A DNA stretch of 64,000 nt, taken from the NCBI GenBank assembly GCA_033026295.1, contig CM065170.1:33600963-33664962 (forward strand), given 5' to 3'. The position numbers were made by a program, and so were the translations under genes. Below the pieces are notes generated by a model. That model worked only from the letters and a program-made list of their open reading frames with translations, searched no databases and was not told the origin of the DNA. Source of the DNA: Channa striata (Eukaryota > Chordata > Actinopteri > Anabantiformes > Channidae). Numbering within the stretch: the stretch's first letter is position 1; the number at the start of each line of letters is the position of its first letter. Positions 1 through 12,474 of the stretch are shown in pieces.

Positions 1-3000
1 ACACGTTCATGTGCCTACGGCCGTTTTGAGGCTTGGACTCACTTTGGTGCCATGGGGATTAAAAACAAACCTCGCACGTTATGGTTTTACAAGTTATGAG
101 GCCATGTCGGCCGCTACAAATCAGTCAAATTTAACATAAAAAATTAGGAAAAACTGATATTTAGTTTTTTCTTAGTTTTTTTGCAACATTTTCACTGTAT
201 TTGATGTCACTCAGTTGCTGCAGCATGTTCTCACGGGGCTTTTTGCATCTCGTTTGCTGCAGTTTGTGACGACCTTTGATCAACATTTCAGTCCCGTCAC
301 CTCTAGGATCAAAACCCAAAATGAACTGGCACATTTTTAAACTGAAACAGTCATTTTTCAAATTACGAACAATATGAGAACACTGTTCATTAGTAATCGG
401 ATAAACAAATGTCGTAGGAGACAGTACTGAAGTTTAAAAGAGAAAAGTCCACCCAGAATAGAGTTATTAAGATCAGTTATTAATGACTAAAAGCAGCTTT
501 GATAAACACGTGGCAACAGTAAATAAAACCAGGCGGGTTTGTGAATCGGCTCTTTAATGTAAAACGCGGTCTCCATATCATCGTCCGCTGTGTTTGCCGT
601 CCCAGCTAATGTGCTAATGGTGCTTCCCTCTGGGGTCAGTCGGGGTCAACGTCGAAATTCAGATTCAGTTTCCCTCGTCCTGCTTCTCTGTCCTCACCCA
701 AACCTCCCCATGTGATAGTTGAAGCTCCCCAGGGTCCAGCGACGCACATTTCATTCAGTTATGGATGAAATGTGCATATTCACTCGCTCAGTTTTAAAGT
801 GGGAGAGTCACTGTGATCTGATGAAGCTCGTCGTTCCGAGTCTCTCTGAACTTGATCTTTTCCTGTAGCGTCGAGTCTTTGTGCTGGTTCAGAGCGAGTT
901 TCACAGTGAACAATGACATTAAGGCACTAAAGTCCGTTTGTTTCAGCGGGCCACTGTTCCCAAAAGTCTATTCATGTCTTCATCTGGTGTTGGATCAATT
1001 TCAACCCTGTGAAAAGGACAAACACGGCTTTAGACCCGAGCTTGGACTTAACTGGGGTCACGTGTGTGGAGACGAGACCCTCAGAAACACTTGTTCCCCA
1101 CCAGAGTGGTGCTGAAAACAGGTGAAGGTGCCATTAAAAGGCAGCTGTTCCTCTCGATTACAGCCCGCAGAGCCCGGGCTAATTAGCACAGCGAGCGGTG
1201 ACGGCAGCAGCTCCAGCTGGGGGCTAATCACAGACCCCGGTGGACAGGGAGGGTCGGAGGTTCTGGTTTATGGTGGTGTTCTGAAACCGACTTTACCTGT
1301 GGAGGAGTGCGGTTTATCAAAAACCTACAAACGTACAAAAAACTTCACCGATTTCCAACAATAGAAAATTACAATGACACTGAAAGTCAAATGACAGCAC
1401 GTCCCTCAACGTCTTGTCAATAAAAATGCATTTAAAAACAGTCTGATCATGAGGAACCGATGAGAGTTTGACCCCAATGATTCTGCCTCTCGACTCAAAC
1501 ACATGCAGTTTGTGAACGTGTACGTCCCGTTTGGCTGTTTCACACACGTGCTGGTTTATTAGCCTGAGCCGGTTCTGACAGTGGAGACGGAGCAGATCGG
1601 CCCGGAACTGACACGTTCAGCACAGTCGCTGGCAAATCTTTCTTGTTGCTTCGTCCACGTGCTGTAGACGACGGCTGCACAACACGAGCAAACGGAGGAG
1701 CTGCTCCTTCAGACTGTTGACAACGCGGCGGGAGGAAACGTCCGTGAACTGAAGGCCACGGTCTGTCACTGGTATTACACAGACAATCAATCAGTCCCAC
1801 TCTGCCCGAACCAGCAGCTCCCACAGCCCACGATGGAGGAAGGTGCCGAGTGGCTTTCAGCTCTGATGACGAGGAATATTCTCGAAAGGTTCCTGTGAGT
1901 CCCCGAGCTCCGGCAGATCAGGAGGAGCCTCGCTCTGTGGATGAGGCCGAGGGCGGTGTCATCGCTTCCCTCCTCCCGCAAACCCCCCAGGCCTAAGAAT
2001 AATGAGCACAACAGGACGGGGGCGACCCACAGGCTGCTCACGTGTGATCCACGGCACGTCCGCGCCTTCAGTGTCCACACAGTCGGGCTGCAGATTTATG
2101 ACATTTCAGACACTGGATGAAGGGTCACAACAGGTGAAAAACCAGAACAGCGACAGAATCGACAGAAGCTTTAGTGAAAAAGGGAAACGATGTGACGGAT
2201 CCTTCATTAGTTCCTATTACTGAGGTGGATTTTGTCACAGTCACTCGCTGGTTTCTACATTAAAGAATGAATAAGTTGACCTGAGACTCATTCCTGCGCC
2301 ATCTTTGGCTTTGCTTCAGGACAGTATCAGAGTCCGTCCTTCGCCCTCTTTGAGCAAACCTCTGCACTCGTTCCACTGTCGTCCTGCAGACACATTTTCC
2401 TCCAGGGATCAATAATGTTTTACATGTATTTGACATAGATACATAATATACAGGAGCAACTGGGAACTAATGAGCTGCAGCAGCGTGTTTGGACGTCTCG
2501 GTGTGTGCGCTGTCTCCTCGGCCCCTCTGGGACCACAACTGGAGCAAATGCAGCGCGGCGTCTTCGTGCTCGGGGGCTTCTCTTCTTGTGCGAGGAAGGC
2601 GGCGGTCCGGACACTTGGTGAATAATTAAATTAACAGCGAGGAGCAGAAGAGGTGCCGGTTTATTCCGCTCTGTGAGCCCACCTGGACTCACAGAGCGGA
2701 GCTCCAACTTTAGTCTTTAGAGCAACAGAAAGCATCTTTAGGTGCATTTTATTTCGCCGTAGATATTTATTAGTCACCCGGCAGGACGTGTCAACGTTCT
2801 GCATATTTTCCTCTCTAACATGAATCTCTTTAGGATTTTGTGTTTGTCAGACAAGACACTTGCACGTTTTGGCCTCAGGACGTAGAGACTTGGATGTTTT
2901 AGGTGATGATTTAATCACGTGACTTGTGCTGAGTGACGTGTTGGTGCCTTTAAGGTGAGACAGTGAAAAACGACGTGTTCAAAGAATGTGGGAACTTTCA

Positions 3001-4138
3001 CCATCTATTTAAGTTCCGACAATGTGAATAAGTATTTGAATCATGCCTCTGCAGCACTTGAGCTGTGTTCACTTACGTGTAGTTTTTAGTGCAGCATTCA
3101 CACTGACGGGGGAAATGACCCTGTTGTCTTGTCACCTGGAGGAAAAGCCTCAGATCAGGTGGAAATCAAAGTGTGCTTGAGCTGCTGTGATCTCACATGG
3201 GCCGTGACAAATGTGGTCTTCCTCAGTGTGTGGGGGGAGGGGCGTGGCGTCCTTGGGGGCCTCCATTGGGAAGTGGGTCAACCAATAACAGGCCGGCTTG
3301 TTGGCCTGGAGTGTAAACACACACCTTGGAGCCTCCGGCTGCCATCGGCAACAATGACATTACCAACAGGCTAATTAGCAGCAGCTCGTCGTGTGTTTCT
3401 TCATCGTTATTCGATGACAACTGTAGGTGTGTTTGACTGTATAACGTACAGCTTTCGAGTCACATGTAGGTAATTATTGCTTATCTTGCTTTTAAGCTTC
3501 TTATTCTACAGTTTGATGCTGCTTGGGTGAAATGATGTCACTAACACGGACGAGCAGGGTCGTGGACGTGACCCTTCACCCTGCAGCTGCACATGCTTTA
3601 GTCCTGCCGACGGTTCATTTGCAGAGGCAGAGCCCCCTCTTGTGTCGAAACGCGACAATGGAATCCTGGCCTGCTGGTGCTGCTTCCCCCACAGGACGGA
3701 CAGAGGCCAGACACACAGCGACTCGGGCGGGTGAGGACAAGTCGCTGGTGAAGGATGTCGGAGTTTGAGTCCATCCAGCAGCACAAAGATGCAAAGAGGA
3801 AGCAGGTGTGAAAACGTCACATTTACTATGAAAGACTTTGTTCCTCCCAACAGGAAGGTGAAGGTTTATTTTATCCTGCTAAAGCTTGAAAATGATAAAG
3901 ATAAAGATGCTTGACTCTTCATACTCTGAAGCCTGTACACGTGTTAAAGCAGAGGAGCTCTGGGCTCACGCAGACGACCTTTAAACAGCCACAGCACGGT
4001 GTTGACGGCAACACTCCGCCCGCCTGTGCAGGTAAATACAGGCCCACACAGCAGCTCTGCCATGCAAAGTGGGTAAGACTATGACCAGAACACTAAAATC
4101 ATCTTAATAATAAACAGGTAATGAATGGCAGAGCGGCT

Positions 4139-4180
4139 GTACTGTACTGCACAGGCGGTCATAATGTTTTGCCTGATGAT
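4139..4180 (+). repeat. Fragment of a dispersed fish repeat, also present at 53281-53340
   Basis: The segment with core CAGGCGGTCATAATGTTTTG aligns with the reverse complement of 53290-53330 in the kalrn intron, so two copies of one dispersed family lie in opposite orientations. It resembles a short repeat common in teleost genomes, but I cannot name the family from sequence alone. Confidence 0.45.
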
Positions 4181-4335
4181 GAGTCTTTACTGAATGTGCA
4201 TTGTGTCAACTATTTTAAAAAAGCTCGATTGCAGTTTATATGATGGATTCTGGTGTCTGTGCTTGACTTGGCACCGAGCTCTGGTCCGTCTTAAATCTGA
4301 TCTACTGCCAGGTAAGACTGTGGTGATCTCAGTCA

Positions 4336-4368
<33 letters not shown>
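4336..4368. repeat. (CA)n microsatellite
   Basis: Uninterrupted CA dinucleotides, about 16 units. Confidence 0.95.
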
Positions 4369-4369
<1 letters not shown>

Positions 4370-5605
4370 GCAAGTCCGTGCACAACACACAGTCACAGTT
4401 CTACATTTGGTTTATGTTTTATTTTAGTTAATATTGCACCCGTCCATACACTCACCCCCTCTGCTGATGTTACAGACTAGCATTTATGGGTTTCTATTTC
4501 ATTTGACTTGGCTTAAATAAAATGATGTTGATGCCTCACGTGTGGCCTTCTGGAATCTGTCCTGCCTCTGAACCAGGCTGTGACAGTGTGAACACAAACG
4601 GAACATTATCACCTCCGTGAAGGAGGATTCACTGCGGGACTTTGGGCTCAGACGGATGTGGTTTGAGCCCAGTAAACTTACAACTGATTTCTCCTTCACT
4701 CAAACGGACAGTGGGTGACGTTGTCCCTGTTCTTGTGTCTGCTGCCGATGGAGACGCCAGCCAAACCGAACCGAACCCGTTAGAGGAAGCAGGCTTAGTT
4801 TATCCCATTCTTATGCAGACGAGTCCGAGCCCTCCTTATGAGTTAATATGTCGTGGACATTAATCTCGACATCTAAGCCCTGTTAACGTTAAAGCCCCTG
4901 TGATTTCAGGTGTTTTCAAAATGTTACGTATCATGTTTTACTTTATAAAAAAACCATGATGATTTTTTTTTGATCAGCGAGAGCAGAAAACAACCTGTAC
5001 ACAGCAGGACCGTTCACGCGGAGACGTTCCCTCTGATCTGCAGGCTGGTTTCTGTCAGCGTGGAGCTCCTGGGAATCTGCTCGGGGGAGAGGGACCCACC
5101 AACACATCAGCTGTAACAGAACAGGATGATTCTTCTTACCAAACCAAAGCACATGAAAACAACTTCTCAACAAGCCTAATTATTAAATGAGTATTTATGC
5201 AACACGTCACATCTCTGCATATTCTAGCTTAGTCAGTAAAGATGCCTAGTTCTCTGAGCAATCACTGACAAACACTTCACTAACTTTAAGAAATCATTTT
5301 CAAACGAGTGTAATTCATACTCTTCTTGTTCTGGCTCTGATTCAGTAAACTGGTGGGATTCTCACCGATATTAAGTTTGAATATTGATGTTTGTCACCTC
5401 ATTTGTATAATGCCATACATACTCATTAAAAACGTCTTCTCGTGTGGTTGTGTTCCCTTCCTCACAAAACAATTGGCTAGTTTCAATTATTGTTCTCCAT
5501 GTGACATTCATATGTAGTTTTAGAGCTCAACAACCAGAGAGGATCAGTATGTGAGAACACAATTTCTGAGATCCGTATTCTGCCAAAATCAGAAACTTAT
5601 GACCA

Positions 5606-6260
5606 AAAGTGGTCAAAGTTTTAGAGAGCAGTCCAACAGTGTTTGTAGCTAGAGGACGTCGGAACGTTTTGGCTCGATCCTTCTGGAACAACCTTTCAGT
5701 GACGGTGGGATTGATTCTTATGAAATTGTTGAAAATCAATGTCAAAAGTGAAAGGCTGCAAGAGAGAAGAGAAAAGTTGAAGCAGTTGAGGTTGTTAAGA
5801 GGACTGGACGTTCAGTGATGGTGGATCAATCCTTCTCTATCCTTATATTAAGGCTTTTGTCCAAAGTCAAGGGTGAAAAGCTCTGAGAAAGAGAAAGAAA
5901 ACTGTCAAACTCAGCAGCTCTGGGTATTAGAGGACGTCATGGTAAACCAGAGGACATGAGTTCAATCCTTCAGACATTTGAAGTTTGGTGTGTTTAGTTA
6001 AAACCTCTCAGATAGACAACAGATGTGTTGAACCAAGTAGCTCAGGCTGTTAGAGGACTACCTGGGAACACAGGACTCTGAGGTTCAATCCTTCTGAGAC
6101 TTTTGAAATCTTCTGTCTTTAGTTAAATGTGAAAACCTCTCAGATAGACAACAGATGTGTTGAACCAAGTAGCTCAGGCTGTTAGAGGACTGCCTGGGAA
6201 CATAGATGACCCAAGTTCAATCCTTATGAATGTCAGTGAATTTTAAAGTCCAACAGCCAA
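5606..6260 (+). repeat. Tandem array of about 130-bp units with tRNA-like A and B boxes
   Basis: At least five diverged units occur in the same orientation. The two rightmost are nearly identical, with A-box-like TAGCTCAGGCTGTTAGAGG at about 6038 and 6170, each followed about 45 bp later by a B-box-like GGTTCAATCC or AGTTCAATCC (6082-6091 and 6214-6223). Older copies lie near 5640, 5783 and 5914, all ending in a TCRATCCTT motif. Between the boxes lies a shared spacer containing CAGATAGACAACAGATGTG. The promoter-like pairs suggest descent from a tRNA-derived SINE head that became tandemly amplified. The cloverleaf arms look degenerate, so these are unlikely to be functional tRNA genes. Confidence 0.6.
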
Positions 6261-6429
6261 AGTGAAGATTTAAATTCCCTCCGAGAGCAGGTCTCCATGC
6301 GAAGGGTGTCTGGTGGTGTGGTTGTGTGGTTGCTCGTGTCCGTTGTCCGTAAGGTGCCAGCCGGTGCAGGTCAGGCTTGATACCTGCCAGGAGCAGCAGA
6401 AGGGCCTCACTGCGACAATGCAGGGCCGT

Positions 6430-7072
6430 GTTCTTTTATAAGACTTTTATATGAATTATCGTTCACTAGGACTTTAACAAGACTTATCTTTTAATAAGAC
6501 TTTTTCAAGACTTTTATAAGACTTATCTTTTAATAAGACTTTTCAAGACTTTTATATGACTTATTGTTCACTAGGACTTTTATAAGACTTTTATACGAGT
6601 TATCTTCCACTGAGACTATTTCAAGACTTATATAAGACTTTTATATGACTTATCTTTCACTAAGACTTTTTAAGACTTTTACATGACTTATCTCTCACTA
6701 GGACTTTCTTAAGACTTTTATATGACTTTTAAAGAATATTATATGGTTTATATTCCAGTACGACTTTTATAAGATTAATATAAGACTTATCTTTACCTGG
6801 GACTTTCACATGACTTTTATAAGACCTTCAAGACTTTTATTACACTTTTATAAGACTTATATTTCATTATGACTTCTACACCACTTTTATTACACTTTTA
6901 TAAAACGTATCTTTAACTATGACTTCTATAACACTTTTATTACACTTTTATAAAACTTATCTTTAACTATGACTTCTATAAGACTTTTATTACACTTTTA
7001 TAAAACTTATCTTTAACTATGACTTCTATAAGACTTTTATAAGACTTATTTTTCACTAAGACTTATAAGAGA
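6430..7072 (+). repeat. AT-rich satellite-like tandem array
   Basis: The whole stretch consists of variants of AAGACTTTTATAAGACTTAT with CTTTCACTAGGAC-type spacers. Its right part contains three near-identical 50-bp units at 6894-6943, 6944-6993 and 6994-7043, each starting ACTTTTATAAAAC. Divergence increases to the left, as expected for recent expansion at one edge of an older array. No coding potential. Confidence 0.85.
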
Positions 7073-7148
7073 TGGACCTTCAGCTCTTTAACAGGTTTAT
7101 TGTCTCATAGTCTTGTTTAGTTGAACTTTGACTCCAAACATTTTAACA

Positions 7149-7184
7149 CATCATCATCATCATCATCATAATCATCATCATCAT
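7149..7184. repeat. (ATC)n microsatellite
   Basis: About twelve ATC triplets with one interruption, just right of the satellite-like array. Confidence 0.9.
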
Positions 7185-8388
7185 GTTCACAGTGTTTCAG
7201 TGAGATTTGCAGGTCTATATGTGAATTTATTTAGTAATTAGAATGTGTGTATTTACAATCTTCATATTTAATTTTCAATTGCTGGACTCCTTTTCAAAGA
7301 TTACATTTTATATTCAAGTTTAGTTTTATTAGCAGATTCAATAGACTTTTGTCTGAAACATTATAACAAACTCAAACGTGACCTTCAGAGAATGTCTACG
7401 TATTTTTGGGAAATGGGGATAAAGGATAAACTTGAAGGTTCTGAATTAAGCGAATACATATCATTTACACATACGTTCCGTTACATACATTAATTTTTAT
7501 ATTTGCTGAAATCATTCACACACATTTTAGCTCTCAGATGTTTTGGGCTTGAAAAACACACACAGAATTGCTATAAAATATCTTCTGTCATTTTGTGAAT
7601 GAATGTCCTGTCAAGACTGGTTTATAGTTACTCAGTTTACATATATGCATATGGAATTTAGATAAGATACAATTTATTAGGAAATATTTATAAGTCTTAA
7701 CGTATCTATTCTAAATGTATTTGTAGATTTGGTTAGAGCGAACGTCGAATTAGAATTTCAGTTCTTGTTCTTGGGCTTCAACGTTTAAATGCTAACGGTT
7801 AATGTGTTAGCCCGTTAGCGTTACCTTCCATTCACAGCTGTGCTCAGCGTTCAGCATTCTCACCTCCAAGAAAAAGGAAAGAAAAAACGTGTTCCACCAT
7901 CTAAACCTTTTCACTAATTACTATTTTTGGCCAAATTCGAACAAAACACAAAAACTCGAGCGGTCGCTGTCTGCAGGTCATGGGGCGAAATCGGAGTAAA
8001 ATATCGAGAAAATAGAGTAGTTCTGAGTCCATAACTGACCAACAACAATCAATTCCTAGAGGAAAAAACTGTGAGAAAGGCAAAAATGGGCAACACACGA
8101 CATGCAAAAGATTAAAATAATAAGCAAACTGATGACAGCTGAAAAATCCCTCACTCTTACTACACTTACTTTAATTGCCTGGATGTTTTGGATGAATAAA
8201 AACTGGCACATAGTCACAATAATAATCATCTTGTAATGTGCTGTGATATAAAAGTGTAGCTTTGTTCGAAACAGACAAAAAGAGCAACTTGAATGACTGC
8301 AGCAGGTGAATAAAGTGCTTCCACTTCTGATAATGTTGTTAAAATGTCTCTGCTTCATTGTGCCATTACCTCTTTCTTCCTGAATATA

Positions 8389-8391
<3 letters not shown>

Positions 8392-8422
<31 letters not shown>
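8392..8422. repeat. (TG)n microsatellite
   Basis: About 15 TG units in the pomc upstream region. Confidence 0.95.
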
Positions 8423-8424
<2 letters not shown>

Positions 8425-9701
8425 TAATGGACTGAATGGAGGTTCAAGGCTGTGAGCGAACACTAATGGGTTTATATTTATCTTTCTGCCTCCAGATGCT
8501 CCTCGATTTGTTCCATTAGAAAAACACAAAAACAGCCCTAGACAGAAATGACTTTACTATGACTAAATGGCATGAAGTGCTGATGCTTCAGTCAAGGTGG
8601 AGAAATACATACTTTACATAATCTACACCAACGACGCACAAACGACATGATGATCCAAACAAGAAAATTGCGTTCACATATTTTTTTATGCTACATTTTT
8701 GTTCCACCTGAACTTTACATTTGAAATCAATGTTGTAAATAAAATGTGACCCAAACAGCCACAAATCGGAGGCTCTGAGGAAAACTTTGGAAGAGGTGGT
8801 GGAGGTTTAAAGAGAAAGAAAAGAAACTTGGACGTTGAGCAGAGCAGGTATGAACCTGCTTCTTTGTCCACTTATCAGACAGGGACAGAGGAAGTGAACA
8901 CATGGGAAGAAATAGAAAGTGAGCAGTGAGTTTAGCTCAGTGAACTGGCCTTTACGGATTGAGGAGAGATCTTGATCAACACGGACTGTCGGACGTCCGC
9001 TGATTCTCTGCATTTTACTGACGAAAGCAGTGAGGGAGATCATTCTCTGTTGTATGCGTGTGCAGATTTGTCTGAAAGACGACCTTGGTAGATGAGAAAT
9101 GACCCTTCGATTCTTCCCTTTCCACAGATTCAGACTCGGCATAAGTGACAGGAAGACCTCAGACAAAGACAAGATGCAGCAGCAGGTGTGGATCTGTGTA
9201 ACTGGACCCCGTGACCCGCAGGTTTGATTCCCGTCTTTCCTCTGGTGACGACGTGCCAGTTCGGTGTTAATCTGCCAAATCTGCCGGCTGACATTTAACA
9301 CACAGCAGCAGCCCGGTGATGGCAAAAGGAGATTTAGACGGTGTGTGTTTGGACGCCTTCTCACTTCCATCTGTTTCTTACTCTTATTGTGTTTTTAATA
9401 GCTAATAAGGGATAAATAGGGTTTTGCTCTGTCTAAGAAACAGGATATGTAATAATCATGCTTTACATTATCATAAATAAACTGTCAGCATCTACCAACG
9501 TGTTGGTTTAACACCTGCGCTTCCGTTTCAGGCACGGTAAGGAACTAAATGCAGAGGTCAGACATCTTGCTTGTGCACAGTAATTACACATATTAATCAC
9601 AAGTGAATTAGCAGCATATCATGAGAAATGAAACCCTTCAGAAAGTGTGTTTGTGTGGGAGGAGGAAGGGGATGATCTTTCATTGATTGTCCATTTCCAC
9701 G

Positions 9702-9704
<3 letters not shown>

Positions 9705-9733
<29 letters not shown>
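9705..9733. repeat. (TG)n microsatellite in the proximal pomc promoter
   Basis: About 14 TG units roughly 75 bp upstream of the pomc TATA box. Length changes here would alter the spacing of upstream promoter elements. Confidence 0.9.
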
Positions 9734-9735
<2 letters not shown>

Positions 9736-9760
9736 ACGGTGCATGAATGAATGCTGGTGA

Positions 9761-9817
9761 TGACGTCTTTTTATCTGGGTGTGTGTTCCTGTGTCCTTGG
9801 CTGGGAGAATATAAAAG
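9761..9817 (+). promoter_or_regulatory. pomc: pomc core promoter: CRE-like site and TATA box
   Basis: TATAAAAG lies at 9810-9817 and a CRE-like TGACGTCT at 9761-9768, about 40 bp upstream of it. A TATA-type promoter and cAMP/CREB responsiveness are known for vertebrate POMC. The predicted transcription start is about 9840. A non-coding first exon then ends at 9935 before GTGAG. Start position and CRE function are inferences. Confidence 0.7.
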
Positions 9818-9839
9818 TCGGCTGAATGCCTGGAGGGAC

Positions 9840-9935
9840 AGGAAAGAAACCAGAGAAAGCTCCGTCCGACAGCTGAGCGACAAGGAAACACCAGCAATAC
9901 GCGAAAGAAGAAAGACAGGGAGGCAGGACAGCGTG
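9840..9935 (+). other. pomc: pomc exon 1 (non-coding, predicted)
   Basis: Vertebrate POMC genes have three exons, the first untranslated. The stretch from about 25 bp after the TATA box to a GTGAG donor at 9936 fits. The 557-bp intron that follows (9936-10492) is AT-rich and holds nothing else I recognise. Confidence 0.6.
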
Positions 9936-10496
9936 GTGAGAATATTCAGCATTACTATTACATATTACAAATCACAATATTTCTCCAAACAAAAAAAATC
10001 TGTTATAAATTACTACTTTAATTTTAAATAGTTTGCAAAGTTAAGATAAAAAAGTATTTCTATTTTTTTCTTCTGAATCATAAGAACTACAAGGGATTAA
10101 AAATAGGAGGGAATATAAACTTTATTAAAACATTATAATTACAGTAAACTAAAACCAATTTAAAATGTAGCGTATAGGAGTTAAGGTATTTGTATGTATG
10201 CGTTCGACTGTTCGCCGAAATAAAATGTTGAATATGTTTAATTCTTATATTTATGTAAATGTGTAAATATAATTATATTATTTTTACTATAAACTATATT
10301 TAGGTCAAGTACAACTAAAAACAAACCATGTATTTATTTGTATGTCCATACTAAAGAAAAATGTAATGATAAATAATAAAGCTTAATAACGAACAAGAAT
10401 AAAAGACGACAAAGACGGAGAACAAGAGTTTGAAAAGAGAAAGAGTTTGTTTATCTTTGATGCCTGTGTCCTTGTCTCTGATTGGCCAGCAGGAGA

Positions 10497-11587
10497 ATGT
10501 GTCCTGTGTGGCTATTGGTGGCTGTGGTGGTCGTCGGTGTGACCAGAGGAGCCGTCAGTCAGTGCTGGAAGCATCCGAGCTGCCAGGAGCTCAACACGGA
10601 GACCAGCATGATGGTGACACACGCCGACACTGGACCGTCTCCTGTTCACGTATCGTTTAGACTGTTTCCGTCTGATGGTCCCTCAGCTGCACTTACAAAC
10701 ACGGGCCCCTCATCCCCCCACCGTCCACACACTTCAAAAATTCATTCATTCCCAGCAATGCTGATCGGGAAAACAATAACAATACATTAAGAATTATATT
10801 TCAATGTAAAACTAATTCCCAGGCCTCCCTTTGTAGTGCTACATTTGTGTTATTTCTTTGGGAGGGAGGTTAGTTTTTTGGGGGGATTGTGCCTAATTTG
10901 CTTCAGTCCATGTTTAAGTCCCAATGTGGGCAGACACATGACAGAACGTGTCATTGTCCTGAGCTCTGATCTATGTTTTCTGTTTGTTCTTATTGTCGTT
11001 GAGTGAATGTAATTTCAAAAATGCCTCTCCTGTCTCTCCTGCAGGAGTGCCTCCAGCTCTGTCGCTCCGACCTCACCGCTGAGACCCCAGTCATCCCAGG
11101 AATCGCCCACCTCCAACCTCCTCTTCCGTCAGACCCCTCCTCCTTCGGTCTCCCTTCCTCCTCCTCATCTTCTCCACCTGCAAAGCGCTCCTACTCCATG
11201 GAGCACTTCCGATGGGGGAAGCCCGTTGGAAGGAAACGCCGCCCCGTCAAAGTCTACACTTCTAACGGCGTAGAGGAGGAGTCCGCTGAAGTGTTTCCCG
11301 GAGAGATGAGAAGGCGAGAGCTGGCCAACGAGCTGCTGGCAGTGGCAGAAGAGGAAGAGAAGGCGCAGGAAATGATGCAGGAGGCAGAGGAGGAGCAGCA
11401 GCAGCTCCTGGGCGGCGTCCAGGAGAAGAAAGACGGCCCGTACAAAATGAAGCACTTCCGCTGGAGCGGTCCACCGGCCAGCAAACGCTACGGCGGCTTC
11501 ATGAAGAGCTGGGACGAACGCAGCCAGAGGCCACTGCTCACGCTCTTCAGAAACGTCATTAACAAAGACGGACAGCAGCAGAAATAA
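10497..11587 (+). CDS. pomc: Pro-opiomelanocortin (ACTH/MSH/beta-endorphin precursor)
   Basis: Secreted prohormone of pituitary and hypothalamus, cut by prohormone convertases at dibasic sites. Coding exons are 10497-10613 and 11045-11587, giving 219 aa. Residues 1-21 are a hydrophobic signal peptide. Cysteines 23, 29, 41 and 45 form the conserved N-terminal pattern. ACTH starts at Ser88; alpha-MSH (SYSMEHFRWGKPV, 88-100) is followed by the amidation and cleavage site GRKRR. Beta-MSH with core HFRW begins near 169. Beta-endorphin (188-219) starts YGGFM after Lys-Arg. Gamma-MSH is absent, as expected in teleosts, and a Glu/Gln-rich linker precedes beta-MSH. The ATG at 10497 is chosen because the in-frame ATG at 10482 lies before the intron acceptor. 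The intact opioid core and the efr3b neighbour suggest the pomca paralog. Confidence 0.97.
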
Positions 11588-11640
11588 AGGGAGCGAGGAG
11601 GAGGACAACCCAGGGAAGCGTGGCAGACAATTTGTTGACC

Positions 11641-11730
11641 AATAAAAAGCTATAAACTACTGTCTGTAACTTGGTCCTGAATGAAAGAGTGAGAAAGATG
11701 TTTTGATATTCCATGATGTATGTAAATAAA
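11641..11730 (+). terminator. pomc: pomc polyadenylation signals
   Basis: AATAAA occurs at 11641-11646 and again at 11725-11730, 54 and 138 bp after the stop codon. Either could define the 3' end, about 200 bp before the opposing efr3b signal. Confidence 0.65.
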
Positions 11731-11944
11731 TGTACATTCTATGAAAACATAAAGATATTTGCAAGCAAAACAGAGACACTCTTATCTGATATGGAACCTG
11801 CTCAAAATTAAAGTATTTAAAAAACCACGTCTTACCTGAACTGTAGACCAGACGCAGGACATGAGCGTTAGTGAGCCGTGGACCTCAGCTCCTGTTCGAG
11901 GTGGGACAGATGAAGCAATGGCAGCAGATTTACGCTCACAAACA

Positions 11945-11950
11945 TTTATT
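11945..11950 (-). terminator. efr3b: efr3b polyadenylation signal (predicted)
   Basis: TTTATT on the plus strand reads AATAAA on the efr3b strand, about 525 bases beyond the efr3b stop. This would give a 3' UTR covering about 11930-12474. Confidence 0.5.
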
Positions 11951-12474
11951 ACACAGTAGGAACAAAGAAAAACATCAAAGCATCAGCGCAAGGAAGCAAA
12001 CAGGGTAATGAATTCATGTAGGAGGGGGCGACAAGAAGTGACATCGCATTTTGTTACAGCCTCAGTCTGACACCTGTACATGTCCATCTGACAACAATCT
12101 CCTTATAACAGTCGCTCAAACCTCAGAGGAAACCTAATGAAATCACGAACTCACAGTGGGAGCTCTGACTCGTTTTAACTTAAGACAGACAAATATGAGG
12201 AGAAATAAAGAAAAAATTGCAGCTACTTAACCCGTAGGTGAACAAATGAAATAACGTCTTCCACAGATCTGAGTGCGTTGATCAAACATCGACATTCACA
12301 GTGAAACACGAAACTGAACGAAAAGGTTGATCTGGTTTTGTGGAAGTTTTGACTTTAAGTGACAAAAACAATCTCTAATGAGAAAAACTAATCACGTTAC
12401 TTATCTTCAAATAAGCCTCAACAGCGTTCTGTCCTTCCCTGCCTCCATCGTCACTGCTGAGTGTGCGTTGCTGT

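Larger units (their letters stand above)
1..9704. other. Intergenic region upstream of pomc, no gene recognised
   Basis: No open frame here resembles a known protein or shows a plausible exon chain. The longest frames are interrupted and low in complexity; one example is the 187-codon minus-strand frame at 8807-9370. The region is AT-rich and contains decayed tandem arrays at 5.6-7.1 kb, a triplet run and several CA/TG tracts, listed separately. The remaining stretches (1-4.1, 4.4-5.6 and 7.2-9.7 kb) look like unique non-coding DNA. By position they could carry distal pomc regulatory elements, but I see no element I can name. Confidence 0.6.

Noticed and set aside
5606..6260. A cluster of functional tRNA genes
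   Set aside because: A- and B-box-like motifs are present, but acceptor and anticodon stems do not look complementary, so a SINE-derived array is more likely.
8807..9370. Minus-strand 187-codon frame upstream of pomc
   Set aside because: No recognisable domain and no splice context; composition resembles unconstrained DNA.
10482..10499. In-frame ATG upstream of the pomc start
   Set aside because: It lies in the intron before the acceptor at 10491-10492; MCPVWLL at 10497 matches the known signal peptide start.
11165..11608. Minus-strand 147-codon frame across pomc exon 3
   Set aside because: It is a mirror of the GC-rich Glu-coding region of pomc; the plus strand is clearly the coding one.
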